Positions 1 through 7,999 of a stretch of 64,000 nt of DNA are shown in pieces; within the stretch, counting starts at the first letter, position 1; every line of letters starts with the position of its first letter. Location of the stretch: the NCBI GenBank assembly GCA_027486845.1, contig JAIXOL010000021.1:1-64000 (forward strand). Direction: 5' to 3'. The notes under the pieces were generated by a model. It saw only the letters and a list, made by a program, of their open reading frames with translations. It was not told the origin of the DNA and made no database searches. The position numbers were made by a program, and so were the translations under genes. Source of the stretch: Cytophagaceae bacterium (GTDB lineage Bacteria; Bacteroidota; Bacteroidia; Cytophagales; Spirosomataceae).

Positions 1-2
1 CT

Positions 3-107
3 TATTTGATTAGGGGTGTAGGTCTTAAAAACGACCCGATTTCTTGGATGTTTCATAACCCTAAGTTACAAATAAATCTGCAAATAAAAAAGAGACTGCC
101 CTTTTGA
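3..107 (+). CDS. possible 3' end of an upstream gene (partial)
   Basis: One frame is open from the window edge to a TGA at 105-107, giving about 34 residues ending in RLPF. I do not recognise the product. The stop falls inside the loop of the hairpin at 88-120, which is unusual for a true gene end, so the real upstream gene may instead stop at 7-9 or 11-13 in another frame. Confidence 0.2.
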   Translation, partial: YLIRGVGLKNDPISWMFHNPKLQINLQIKKRLPF

Positions 108-120
108 GACAGCCTCTTTT
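88..120 (+). terminator. rho-independent terminator
   Basis: AAAAGAG-A-CTG pairs with CAG-C-CTCTTTT (one A/C mismatch) around a short loop, and the 3' arm ends in TTTT. It separates whatever lies to the left from the sigma-factor operon. Confidence 0.6.
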
Positions 121-148
121 GTGTGTAAAAAGTTTTTTTGGATATTCT

Positions 149-178
149 CGCAAGTTTTATTTAATTTATACATCTAAT
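149..178 (+). promoter_or_regulatory. candidate ECF-type promoter of the sigma operon
   Basis: CGCAAGTTTTA, 13 nt, then TCTAAT. The identical two boxes with identical spacing recur at 1691-1720 upstream of the lipoprotein operon. The layout (GCAA-type -35, TCTAA-type -10, about 16 nt core spacing) is typical of ECF promoters. It lies 28 nt before the TTG start of the sigma gene, so autoregulation is inferred. Confidence 0.6.
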
Positions 179-206
179 ATTTAGTAACTAAGTAAAACCA
201 ACTTAT

Positions 207-782
207 TTGGACGAAAAACAATTCATTACTGATTTGCAGAAAGGCTCGCAAAGTGCTTTCCGCCACCTTGTTGATTCGTTTCAAAACAAGGTGTTTAATA
301 CAGTATTGTCGATTGTGCAGAATTCTGAAGAAGCTGAGGATGTATCGCAGGAAGTTTTTATTGAGGTTTTTGAGTCAGTCGGTAGGTTTAAAGGAGAAGC
401 AAAACTTTCAACATGGATTTATCGAATAGCGACCACAAAAGCATTAGATCATCTTCGCCGAAAGAAAGCTAATAAACGCTTTGCATTTCTGACGAGTCTT
501 TTCGGTGAAAACGATGAAATTGTGCATCATCCAGCTGATTTTGAGCATCCAGGAGTTGTACTTGAAAACAAAGAACGTGCGAAAGTATTATTCAAATATA
601 TTAATCAATTGCCTGATAATCAGAAGGTTGCATTTACGCTTTGTAATGTAGAAGGGCTGAATTATCAGGAAATATCGGAGGTGATGCAACTGTCTTTGTC
701 GTCGGTCGAGTCATTATTATTCAGAGCAAAAACAAATCTCCGAAAAACATTAAAAGAGTTTTATGTGAACCAAATTATATGA
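207..782 (+). CDS. RNA polymerase sigma factor, ECF (sigma-70) family
   Basis: A 191-residue ECF sigma factor that directs RNA polymerase to a small set of promoters. Region 2 lies about residues 10-88 (EDVSQEVFIEVF, then STWIYRIATTKALDHLRRKK) and region 4 about 135-183 (LPDNQKVAF, YQEISEVMQLSLSSVESLL helix-turn-helix). The start is TTG at 207; no in-frame ATG gives a complete region 2. It is followed after 4 nt by a small single-TM protein and then a Spy/CnrX-like protein, an arrangement resembling the CnrH-CnrY-CnrX metal-sensing triad. It probably transcribes its own operon and the YHYH-SCO operon through the shared upstream motif. Confidence 0.9.
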   Translation: MDEKQFITDLQKGSQSAFRHLVDSFQNKVFNTVLSIVQNSEEAEDVSQEVFIEVFESVGRFKGEAKLSTWIYRIATTKALDHLRRKKANKRFAFLTSLFGENDEIVHHPADFEHPGVVLENKERAKVLFKYINQLPDNQKVAFTLCNVEGLNYQEISEVMQLSLSSVESLLFRAKTNLRKTLKEFYVNQII

Positions 783-786
783 GGGC

Positions 787-1104
787 ATGAAAAATCAAGA
801 AGAAATTGAACGCCAAATAGATGAAACCGTCGGAGCATTAGAAGGAATAGAGCGAGCTGAACCTCGATCATTTTTTTATACTCGCCTTGAGGCCAAAATG
901 GATTTTCGTCGAACGCAACAACGCTACGCACCAATACCAAAATTTATGGTACGTCCAACCTTTGTGTGGTCGTTTTTAGCTTTAGTTGTATTGCTAAATG
1001 TTGGGGTTGTGATTCGATTCAGCCAAAAAACGATTTCACAACCGCAAAATGCCAGTTCGTTTGCGAAAGAATATGGATTAAATACCCTCGATTCAAATTT
1101 ATAG
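787..1104 (+). CDS. small single-TM protein, candidate anti-sigma factor
   Basis: A 105-residue protein with a charged cytoplasmic N-terminus (about residues 1-55), one transmembrane helix (about 59-77) and a short outer tail. No named domain is recognised. Size, topology and position between an ECF sigma gene and a periplasmic sensor-like gene match CnrY-type anti-sigma factors, which hold the sigma at the membrane through the N-terminus. The role is inferred from context. It starts 4 nt after the sigma stop codon and ends 4 nt before the next start, so co-transcription is near certain. Confidence 0.6.
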   Translation: MKNQEEIERQIDETVGALEGIERAEPRSFFYTRLEAKMDFRRTQQRYAPIPKFMVRPTFVWSFLALVVLLNVGVVIRFSQKTISQPQNASSFAKEYGLNTLDSNL

Positions 1105-1108
1105 CACC

Positions 1109-1639
1109 ATGAAAGAGAATAATAAATACAGGATATTTTGGGCTGCTTTAGGCGTACTTTTTTTGCTAAATGTAGGGTTGTTAGTTTGGATCAGTTTTTT
1201 CTCGAATAAACTTCCCGCTCAACCCAAACGACTATTTTTGGAAACAGAGTTGAAGTTTAATGGAAATCAAGCTGAAACTTATCGAAACCTACGTCAAGAG
1301 CATGCCCAACAAATGCGTAGTTTGCGTGAAAATGTAAAAGAAATGAAAGAGGCTTTCTATGCTGATTTAGGTAAACCTATTTTGGACGACTCATTGAAGG
1401 TAAGAGCACAAAAAATAGAGAGTAAAATGGCCGAGGCGGATGTAATTACCTTTCGTCATTTTCAGCAAGTTCGCCAAATGTGTACGCCCACTCAACAAAA
1501 GCATTTTGACGAGGTAATTCTTGATTTAATTCGTTCTATCGAACGCCCAGGCCCGCAAGGCGGACCACATCAAGGAGGTCCACCGCCAAGAGATGGTCGT
1601 CCACCGATGGATGATATGCCTCCGCCACCTGAAAGATAA
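1109..1639 (+). CDS. Spy/CpxP/CnrX-like periplasmic sensor protein
   Basis: A 176-residue protein with a membrane anchor at about 9-31 and a helical, charged periplasmic domain at about 45-145. The Gln/Arg-rich helices (YRNLRQEHAQQMRSLRENV) and the TPTQQKHFDEVI segment resemble the LTxxQ repeat family (Spy, CpxP, CnrX, ZraP), which senses metals or envelope stress. The tail after about 148 is Gly/Pro-rich with a few His, possibly flexible or metal-binding. As third gene of the sigma operon it would be the sensing part. The ligand cannot be read from sequence. Confidence 0.65.
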   Translation: MKENNKYRIFWAALGVLFLLNVGLLVWISFFSNKLPAQPKRLFLETELKFNGNQAETYRNLRQEHAQQMRSLRENVKEMKEAFYADLGKPILDDSLKVRAQKIESKMAEADVITFRHFQQVRQMCTPTQQKHFDEVILDLIRSIERPGPQGGPHQGGPPPRDGRPPMDDMPPPPER

Positions 1640-1690
1640 TATTTGTGAAATTTGTAAAATAGTTGCCGAATTCATTCTTTGAAAAAATAC

Positions 1691-1720
1691 CGCAAGTTTT
1701 AGAACTCAAATGCGTCTAAT
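1691..1720 (+). promoter_or_regulatory. candidate ECF-type promoter of the YHYH-SCO operon
   Basis: CGCAAGTTTTA, 13 nt, TCTAAT: both boxes and the spacing are identical to 149-178 while the spacer sequence differs. It lies about 105 nt before the YHYH gene. The conserved boxes in an otherwise unrelated context suggest recognition by the sigma factor encoded at 207-782. Confidence 0.6.
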
Positions 1721-1826
1721 TAATTAATTTCAAAAAAACATTGATCAATAAATTATTCTATGGATTTAACTTTACAAGAAAAAACACTTTCAACTAGTCA
1801 ATGTTTCACTTTAAAAATAAAGTCCT

Positions 1827-2666
1827 ATGAAAAAGTCAGTCATGTCTATCGCTGTTTTAGTCGCTAATGTCATGCTTTTGGTTTCGGCTTGTGGTACTGA
1901 GTCGAACTTATCACCAAGTTCAACATCGAGCACAACAACAACTAATTCGACTACCTCATCAACCGGTACAAACGGTTCGAGTTCGACAGCCACAACAACC
2001 GCAAATGCAATTACTTCGCTCGAAATCTTCAAGAAAGTTTATGGAGCAACGGAAGTCTATATCGAAGGAAATTACGCAATTATCAAAGCAAATGGTTTGC
2101 CAGACCATAAAAGTCCGTATTATAAAGATACTCAGTGGGCAACTGCAAAGTATGAGGCTTACAACGGAACGAATACAAAGTTTGCGTTAAATCCTAATAG
2201 AATTGTTTCACAAAGTTATGTTTTTAAGATTCCAATAAATCCAACAAAAGCTTCAAGTTCAAGTGCAACTCCTGCTGGACCGATTGGTGTATCGCTCAAT
2301 GGTGTGCCGTTTTATAATCAATATGCAGCCATGAATGCTCCTTTAACCAACGAAGTAAACGGTTTTGACCAATATAAAGGACATCCGCAGCAACAAGGTC
2401 AATATCACTATCACGTTGAGCCGACTTACTTAACTGCTCAAAAAGGTAAAGATGCACTTTTAGGCTTTTTGTTAGATGGGTTCCCTGTGTATGGACCACT
2501 TGAAAAAGGCAAAACTATAACCAATGGTGATTTAGATGGCTTTCATGGACACTCGCATGCTACTACCGAATATCCGAATGGTATATATCATTATCATATT
2601 ACTGATGCAGACCCTTATATAAATGGCAATGGCTTCTATGGCACGGCAGGCACTGTATCTAAGTAG
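1827..2666 (+). CDS. YHYH domain lipoprotein
   Basis: A 279-residue lipoprotein with a signal peptide and lipobox LVSAC (Cys22), then a Ser/Thr-rich linker (about 23-62) and a globular domain. Two His-rich motifs, QYHYH near residue 192 and IYHYH near 253, define the YHYH family; the conserved His and Tyr suggest metal binding, but the family has no established activity. It is the first gene of an operon with the YwqK-like lipoprotein (overlapping 3' end) and a SCO protein. The company of SCO, a copper protein, makes a copper-related envelope role plausible. This is inference. Confidence 0.85.
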   Translation: MKKSVMSIAVLVANVMLLVSACGTESNLSPSSTSSTTTTNSTTSSTGTNGSSSTATTTANAITSLEIFKKVYGATEVYIEGNYAIIKANGLPDHKSPYYKDTQWATAKYEAYNGTNTKFALNPNRIVSQSYVFKIPINPTKASSSSATPAGPIGVSLNGVPFYNQYAAMNAPLTNEVNGFDQYKGHPQQQGQYHYHVEPTYLTAQKGKDALLGFLLDGFPVYGPLEKGKTITNGDLDGFHGHSHATTEYPNGIYHYHITDADPYINGNGFYGTAGTVSK

Positions 2667-3222
2667 TATTTTCTTACTGCTAGCTGCTTGTCGGCAAGGA
2701 ACTAAAACAAATACTCCGCTGAAAAAGGTTGAAGCTCATGATGCTGCTTTTTCGCATATACAAGGAATATTACTGTTCGAAAATAAACCTTTTTCGGGTA
2801 TTCAGTATCTACTTTTTGCTAATCAAGATACTGCAAATGCTTCGACTTACATAGAAGGAAAGGAGCAAGGATGGAGTAAAATTTGGTACGAGGGTGGCCG
2901 ATTAGCCGAAGAACGTTATTACGAAAAAGGTAAAAAGGAAAATATACACCGTGCATGGTGGGCCGATGGAAAACTTCGTTTTGAGTATCATTTTAAAAAC
3001 GATGAACATCACGGCCAGCAAAAAGATTGGTTTCCCGATGGAAAACTTGCCGAAGTATTTAATTACGTAAATGGATACGAGGAAGGTCAGCAACAAATGT
3101 GGTTTGATGATGGCTCTCTTAAAGCTAATTATGTCATAAAAAAAGGTCGCCGATTTGGCTTGCCAGGTGTAAAAAATTGCGTTTCAGTAGTAGAAAACAA
3201 TACTTTTCGAGCAAAAAAATGA
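2638..3222 (+). CDS. YwqK-like MORN-variant repeat lipoprotein
   Basis: A lipoprotein of about 194 residues whose start overlaps the end of the YHYH gene. In-frame ATGs lie at 2623, 2629 and 2638; the last places the signal peptide correctly, with lipobox LAAC at Cys18. The body (about 50-175) contains aromatic Gly-rich repeats (WYEGGRLAEE, WWADGKLRFEYHF, WFPDGKLAEVF, WFDDGSLKANY) spaced about 24 residues apart, as in MORN-variant/YwqK proteins. The family label antitoxin YwqK is unlikely to describe its function here, a periplasm-facing lipoprotein between YHYH and SCO genes. Confidence 0.7.
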   Translation: MARQALYLSSIFLLLAACRQGTKTNTPLKKVEAHDAAFSHIQGILLFENKPFSGIQYLLFANQDTANASTYIEGKEQGWSKIWYEGGRLAEERYYEKGKKENIHRAWWADGKLRFEYHFKNDEHHGQQKDWFPDGKLAEVFNYVNGYEEGQQQMWFDDGSLKANYVIKKGRRFGLPGVKNCVSVVENNTFRAKK

Positions 3223-3908
3223 TTTTTAAAATTATAAATAATATTCCCTCCTTGAAGGGGGCAGGTGGATGTAAATATATATGTATTCTTTTTCTGGCTT
3301 TTAGTGCTTGCCAGCCTAAAGAACAAACTCAAAAAGAAAACTTACCTTACTACAATACAGCTGATTTTACACCAAAATGGTACACAGAAAAACAACTTGA
3401 TACTCTAAAATTGCATAAAATTGCTGATTTTAGTTTTATTGACCAAGATGGTAAAAAAGTATCAAAAGCAAATGTTAAGGGTAAAATTTATGTGGCTAAT
3501 TTTTTCTTTACGATTTGTCCGAGTATTTGCCCAACTATTACTCAAAATCTATTGGTTGTACAGAATACATTCAAAAATGATGCTGATATATTAATGCTTT
3601 CTCATTCAGTAATGCCTGCCACCGATACTGTAGCTCAACTGAAAAAATATGCCAATCGCTGGAAAATTGATTCTCAGCGATGGTATTTGCTCACTGGCGA
3701 AAAGGATGAAATTTATGCTTTAGCTCGCCAATCGTATTTTGCCGAAAAGGAAATTGGCTTACAAAAAGATAAAAGTGAGTTTCTTCACACCGAAAATGCT
3801 TTTTTGATAGATAAAAACGGCTACATTCGTGGGGTTTATAACGCTACATTAGCACTCGATGTCGAAAATTTAGTGAAAGATATTAAAGTTTTACAGGCAG
3901 AACTCTAA
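3219..3908 (+). CDS. SCO family copper-binding thioredoxin-fold lipoprotein
   Basis: A SCO1/SenC-type protein of about 229 residues, involved in copper delivery to cytochrome oxidase or redox control in the periplasm. It shows the copper-binding CPSIC motif (Cys100, Cys104) after NFFFTI, and the conserved distal His (FLHTENAF, about 190). The start at 3219 gives an ATGA overlap with the previous gene; an upstream in-frame start at 3177 would lengthen the overlap. The lipobox is FSAC (Cys31). The N-terminus contains an odd PSLKGAGG stretch that matches a dispersed DNA repeat (3244-3271), apparently inserted in frame ahead of the hydrophobic signal core. Confidence 0.9.
   Translation: MIFKIINNIPSLKGAGGCKYICILFLAFSACQPKEQTQKENLPYYNTADFTPKWYTEKQLDTLKLHKIADFSFIDQDGKKVSKANVKGKIYVANFFFTICPSICPTITQNLLVVQNTFKNDADILMLSHSVMPATDTVAQLKKYANRWKIDSQRWYLLTGEKDEIYALARQSYFAEKEIGLQKDKSEFLHTENAFLIDKNGYIRGVYNATLALDVENLVKDIKVLQAEL
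3244..3271. repeat. dispersed GC-rich repeat inside the SCO gene
   Basis: CTCCTTGAAGGGGGCAGGTG and flanks match, as reverse complement, the arms at 63731-63752 and 63773-63795 (CCTGCCCCCTTCAAAG core). It is read in frame within the SCO signal-peptide region. Confidence 0.55.
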
Positions 3909-3915
3909 AAAATCA

Positions 3916-3923
3916 TAACTTTG
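3916..3923 (+). promoter_or_regulatory. Bacteroidota -7 box (TAACTTTG)
   Basis: TAnnTTTG match 48 nt before the start of the S41 protease gene. No good -33 TTTG lies at the expected spacing, so the call rests on one box and position. Confidence 0.4.
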
Positions 3924-3971
3924 TTAGTGAAATGGGGATATAATTCTACTCCTTCAACAAACTAACGCTAT

Positions 3972-6900
3972 ATGAAAAAAACTATCCTAACCACAGTATT
4001 TCTTGCCTGCTCAAGCCTTTTTTTACAAGCACAAAACAATTTACTGCTCCGTCAGCCAGCCATCAATAAAGATGGGTCGCTAGTAGCATTTTCATTTCAA
4101 GGAGATATTTGGACAGTGCCAAGTTCGGGTGGAAAAGCCGCTCGATTGACTATCCATGAAGCCTATGAAGGCAATCCAGTTTTTAGTCCAGATGGTACCC
4201 AAATTGCTTTTTCGGGAGCAAGATTCGGCAATAATGATATTTTTGTAATGCCAACCGAAGGTGGAATGCCCAAACGCCTAACTTTCCATTCAGGCTCAGA
4301 TAATATTTCAAGCTGGACACAAGCTGATAAGATTGTATTTTCAACCAACCGAGAGTTTAAGCAAATCGAACGGCCTAACGAAGCTTACGCAATCAGTCCA
4401 AAAGGTGGTACTGAGTATCGTATTTTAGACGCTATTGGTTTCGACCCCATTTATTCACCCGATGGCCGATACATTGCTTTCGTGCGTGGTGATCTTAATC
4501 CAATTGCCCGCCAAGAGTATAAAGGAAGTTCTAACCGTGACCTTTGGCTCTATGACACTCAAAACAAAACTTTTCAAAAATTACCGGGTTTTGGAACAAA
4601 TGATGTTTTGCCGCAATGGTTTGGTAGTAATACTTTATGTTTTTTGAGCAGTATTGATGGTGCATACAATATTTATCGACTAAATATAACTATTAATGGT
4701 AAGGTTTCTGATAAACCTGAAAAACTAACGAGTTTTAAAGACGAATCAATAAGAGCTTTTAGTGTTTCGACCGACGGAAAAACAATAGTTTTTGAGAAAG
4801 ACATGAATCTTTATACACTAAAAACTAGTGGAGGTCCGGCTCAAAAACTTAACATACAAATTAGTGCTGACGAACGGCTAGATGCTACCGAACAGAAAAT
4901 GTTTACCACAGGAGCAAATCAATACGCAGTTTCGCCTAATGGCAAATTATTGGCCTTTTCAATTCGTGGAGAAATCTTTTTGAAAGAAGCAGATAAAGAA
5001 AAATCAAGAAGTATCAATGTTTCCGAGCACCCATTTCGTGATGTCGATCCAACTTGGTTGAATGATTCCACGCTTCTTTTCAGTAGCGATAGAGCCAACG
5101 GAAATTTTGATATATTTATGTTTCGTTCGGCCGATTCAACCCAACGAAATATTTTTAAATCGCTCAAACACGAACTTGTGCAAATCACCAAAACGCCAAC
5201 CGATGAAACCAGTATGAGTGTTTCGTCAGATGGTAAAAAGGTTGCTTATGTGCGTGGACGTGGCACTTTTGTAGTAACTGATGTTTCGGCTGATGGGAAG
5301 TTGTCTAACGAAAAAATATTGAATGAGAGCTGGGCATCGCCTCGTAGTATCGTTTGGAGTCCTGATAATAAATGGTTAGCTTATTCGCTCGAGGATTTAT
5401 ATTTCAACGAAGAAGTTTTTATTCACGCCGCTGATAATTCTTCAAAACCAGTCAATGTATCAATGCACCCACGAGGCGATGGTCGCCCATTTTGGAGTGC
5501 TGACGGCTCAAAATTAGGTTTTATTTCTGAGCGAAGCGTAGGCCGTAGTGGCGATGTTTGGTTTGCATGGCTCAAAAAAGAAGATTGGGAAAAAGAAACC
5601 CAAGATTGGCAAGAGCGTGAAACACCAGCCGAAGCTGCACCAGCAAAACCAACTGATAAAAAAGATAAAACTCCGAAGCCAATTAAAATTGATTTCGATA
5701 AAATTTATGAGCGTGTTGTACAAGTTACTAACTTTTCCGGTGATGAAGGTGACCTCGTTATCTCGAAAGATGGAGAAACTTTCTTCTACACAACAAATAG
5801 CAGCAATGCCAAAGGGCGTGACTTATTCAGTATCAAGTGGGACGGAAAAGATTTGAAGGAAATTACCAAAGGTGGAGCAAATCCGAGCGGAATTTCGATG
5901 GATAAAGATGGAAAGTACTTGTATTTTGCCAAACAAGGAGCTTTAAGTAGAATTGATGTGAAAACAAGTGCTTCAGAGAATTTGCCTTTCGTTTCAAAAA
6001 TGAAAGTTGATTATAAGGCTGAGCGTTCTCAGGTTTTTGAAGAAGCATGGCGTACTATCCGTGATGGTTTCTATGACCCTAAATTCCATGGAAACGATTG
6101 GGTAAAATTGCATGATAAATATAAAGAACGTTGTATTAATGCCAGCACGAGCAATGATTTTAGAGATATGTTTAACCTCTTGTTAGGTGAACTTAACTCA
6201 AGTCACACAGGTCTAACCGTAACAGACCGTGCCGAAACGCAACGTGAAGCAACTGGACTTTTAGGTGCAGAAATTATGCCTGTGAGTGGTGGTGTTAAAA
6301 TCAAACATATTGTGCCAGAAACTCCAGCCGATAAAGAAAAAAGTAAGCTTAACGAAGGTGATGTAATTACTGCCGTTAATGGTGAGTTTATAGCTGAAAA
6401 TGCTAATTTTCACGAATTATTGAATGGTTTGGTGAATGAAAAAGTTTTATTGACTGTAAAAGCTGCTGACGGAAAAATTCGTGAAGTAGCTATTCGACTT
6501 ACGGCCAATATTTCTAATAATTTGTATAATGAATGGGTAGAAAACCGTAAGAAATTAGTAGAAAAATATTCGAATGGCCGTTTGGGTTATATCCATATCA
6601 AAGGTATGGATTTTCCGAGTTTTGAGGTGGTTGAGCGTGAATTTGCAGCGGCAGGATACGGAAAAGAGGGTTTATTGATTGATGTTCGTTATAATGGTGG
6701 TGGCTCAACAGCCGATTATTTAATGACGATTCTGAACTATAAACAACACGCCTACACGATTCCGAGAGGAGCGAGCAATGATTTGGAGAAAGATAAATTG
6801 AAGTTTAAAGATTATTATCCAACGGGCGAACGCTTAGTCTATGCCGCTTGGACAAAACCTTCAATTGCACTTTGTAATGAAGGTAGTTATTCAAATGCTG

Positions 6901-7187
6901 AAATCTTCTCGCATGCCTTCAAAACGCTTGGAATCGGTAAACTCGTTGGTGTTCCAACTAATGGTTCGGTAATTTCTACTGGAGGAAAGAGTCTAATGGA
7001 CGGTTCGTTTGTACGTTTGCCTTTTCGTGGATGGTTTACAAAAGCTACCGATAAAAATCAAGAATTTGGGCCAGCCGTACCAGATATTATCGTAGAAAAC
7101 CAACCTGATTGGATTGCCAAAGGCACTGACGACCAACTCAAAGCAGCCGTCGATGAGCTCTTAAAAGAGATAAACGCTAAGAAATAA
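3972..7187 (+). CDS. tricorn-type S41 family peptidase
   Basis: A 1071-residue secreted protease. A signal peptide (about 1-20, cleaved after LQAQ) is followed by two WD40-like/TolB-type beta-propeller blocks (about 25-680, repeats such as SPDGTQIAFSG and SPDGRYIAFV). A linker rich in Ala, Pro and Lys lies at about 545-575. Then come the tricorn C1 helical part, a PDZ domain (about 755-840) and the S41 domain (about 860-1065). The catalytic Ser lies in GSYSNAEIFSH near residue 972. Tricorn proteases degrade peptides after gating through the propellers; Bacteroidota homologues are periplasmic. It has its own promoter-like box and a strong terminator, so it is monocistronic. Confidence 0.92.
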   Translation: MKKTILTTVFLACSSLFLQAQNNLLLRQPAINKDGSLVAFSFQGDIWTVPSSGGKAARLTIHEAYEGNPVFSPDGTQIAFSGARFGNNDIFVMPTEGGMPKRLTFHSGSDNISSWTQADKIVFSTNREFKQIERPNEAYAISPKGGTEYRILDAIGFDPIYSPDGRYIAFVRGDLNPIARQEYKGSSNRDLWLYDTQNKTFQKLPGFGTNDVLPQWFGSNTLCFLSSIDGAYNIYRLNITINGKVSDKPEKLTSFKDESIRAFSVSTDGKTIVFEKDMNLYTLKTSGGPAQKLNIQISADERLDATEQKMFTTGANQYAVSPNGKLLAFSIRGEIFLKEADKEKSRSINVSEHPFRDVDPTWLNDSTLLFSSDRANGNFDIFMFRSADSTQRNIFKSLKHELVQITKTPTDETSMSVSSDGKKVAYVRGRGTFVVTDVSADGKLSNEKILNESWASPRSIVWSPDNKWLAYSLEDLYFNEEVFIHAADNSSKPVNVSMHPRGDGRPFWSADGSKLGFISERSVGRSGDVWFAWLKKEDWEKETQDWQERETPAEAAPAKPTDKKDKTPKPIKIDFDKIYERVVQVTNFSGDEGDLVISKDGETFFYTTNSSNAKGRDLFSIKWDGKDLKEITKGGANPSGISMDKDGKYLYFAKQGALSRIDVKTSASENLPFVSKMKVDYKAERSQVFEEAWRTIRDGFYDPKFHGNDWVKLHDKYKERCINASTSNDFRDMFNLLLGELNSSHTGLTVTDRAETQREATGLLGAEIMPVSGGVKIKHIVPETPADKEKSKLNEGDVITAVNGEFIAENANFHELLNGLVNEKVLLTVKAADGKIREVAIRLTANISNNLYNEWVENRKKLVEKYSNGRLGYIHIKGMDFPSFEVVEREFAAAGYGKEGLLIDVRYNGGGSTADYLMTILNYKQHAYTIPRGASNDLEKDKLKFKDYYPTGERLVYAAWTKPSIALCNEGSYSNAEIFSHAFKTLGIGKLVGVPTNGSVISTGGKSLMDGSFVRLPFRGWFTKATDKNQEFGPAVPDIIVENQPDWIAKGTDDQLKAAVDELLKEINAKK

Positions 7188-7194
7188 TTTTTTA

Positions 7195-7230
7195 AAACGT
7201 CGGCATTAGAAATTTTGCCGACGTTTTTTT
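7195..7230 (+). terminator. rho-independent terminator
   Basis: AAAACGTCGGCA pairs perfectly with TGCCGACGTTTT (12 bp), followed by more T residues. It ends the S41 peptidase transcript. Confidence 0.92.
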
Positions 7231-7482
7231 TGATTTTGTGCAAATTTAGTTGGAAAACCTTAAAATTCAGATGAGTGGGGTTTGGCTAATTGTTTAAAAT
7301 TGAGTCAGTGTATTAGTTTTCTCTAAACGCTTCTTCACAATGCCGTTTTAAAAGCGGCTGACACATTGACTGAATTACAATTCAACCAAACTGGGGTTAC
7401 CGTTACTTATTTCGCAGATTTTCACTAAAAACAGAGTTTTTAACAGCAAATTTATGATTGAGAAGTTTGAAAAAGTAAAAAC

Positions 7483-7881
7483 ATGAATAAGACATCACTT
7501 GGAAAGCTCCCAAATCCTTATCACGAAGCCTACCGATATATCAATAATGCAAAGCAAACATTAAAAGATAAGGCTGGAAAAAAAGACGGTGAATATGCTG
7601 ACGTAAAGTATGTTCAAACAGCAGCAGGAACTGCCTATGTAGGTGTTTTACTTGCGATTGATGAATACTTATTACGGAAAGAAGGAAACAAGTTTGTAAA
7701 ACCTAAAAGCATTGAAGAATATCGCACCAGAACCGCCAAACAAAATAAAAAACTGTTATCATTACTAAATGAGGCTTATGCCGACTTGCATATTAGTTTG
7801 TACTATCATGGTATCCCATCCGTAAGGGTGATGAATAACGGATTACAAACAGCAGAAGAAATTATTGAATTTATTAAGTAA
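7483..7881 (+). CDS. DUF5618 family protein
   Basis: A 132-residue, mostly helical soluble protein (NPYHEAYRYINNAKQTLKDKAG, YADVKYVQTAAGTAYVGVLLAIDEYL). It resembles DUF5618, small HEPN-like proteins frequent in Bacteroidota; I know of no assigned function. No partner gene is adjacent: about 250 nt without a gene precede it (a short GCCG...CGGC hairpin near 7342-7357 is the only structure seen) and a terminator follows directly. Confidence 0.7.
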   Translation: MNKTSLGKLPNPYHEAYRYINNAKQTLKDKAGKKDGEYADVKYVQTAAGTAYVGVLLAIDEYLLRKEGNKFVKPKSIEEYRTRTAKQNKKLLSLLNEAYADLHISLYYHGIPSVRVMNNGLQTAEEIIEFIK

Positions 7882-7913
7882 AAAAAAGGACTGACAAAAT
7901 CAGTCCTTTTTTT
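7881..7913 (+). terminator. rho-independent terminator
   Basis: AAAAAAAGGACTGA pairs with TCAGTCCTTTTTTT (14 bp) around CAAAA. It begins at the stop codon of the DUF5618 gene. Confidence 0.9.
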
Positions 7914-7999
7914 ACTTTCTTTCCCTCAAGATTTCGTGCCAAAGACCTAGAGGGAAAGAAAGTTCGAGTAAATAAATTTACCGTTCTATATAAAAAAAC

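Noticed and set aside
1760-1867. 36-codon plus-strand frame (MDLTLQEKTL...) before the YHYH gene
   Set aside because: It runs through the YHYH start and signal peptide in another frame; composition is not protein-like and the YHYH signal peptide is clear.
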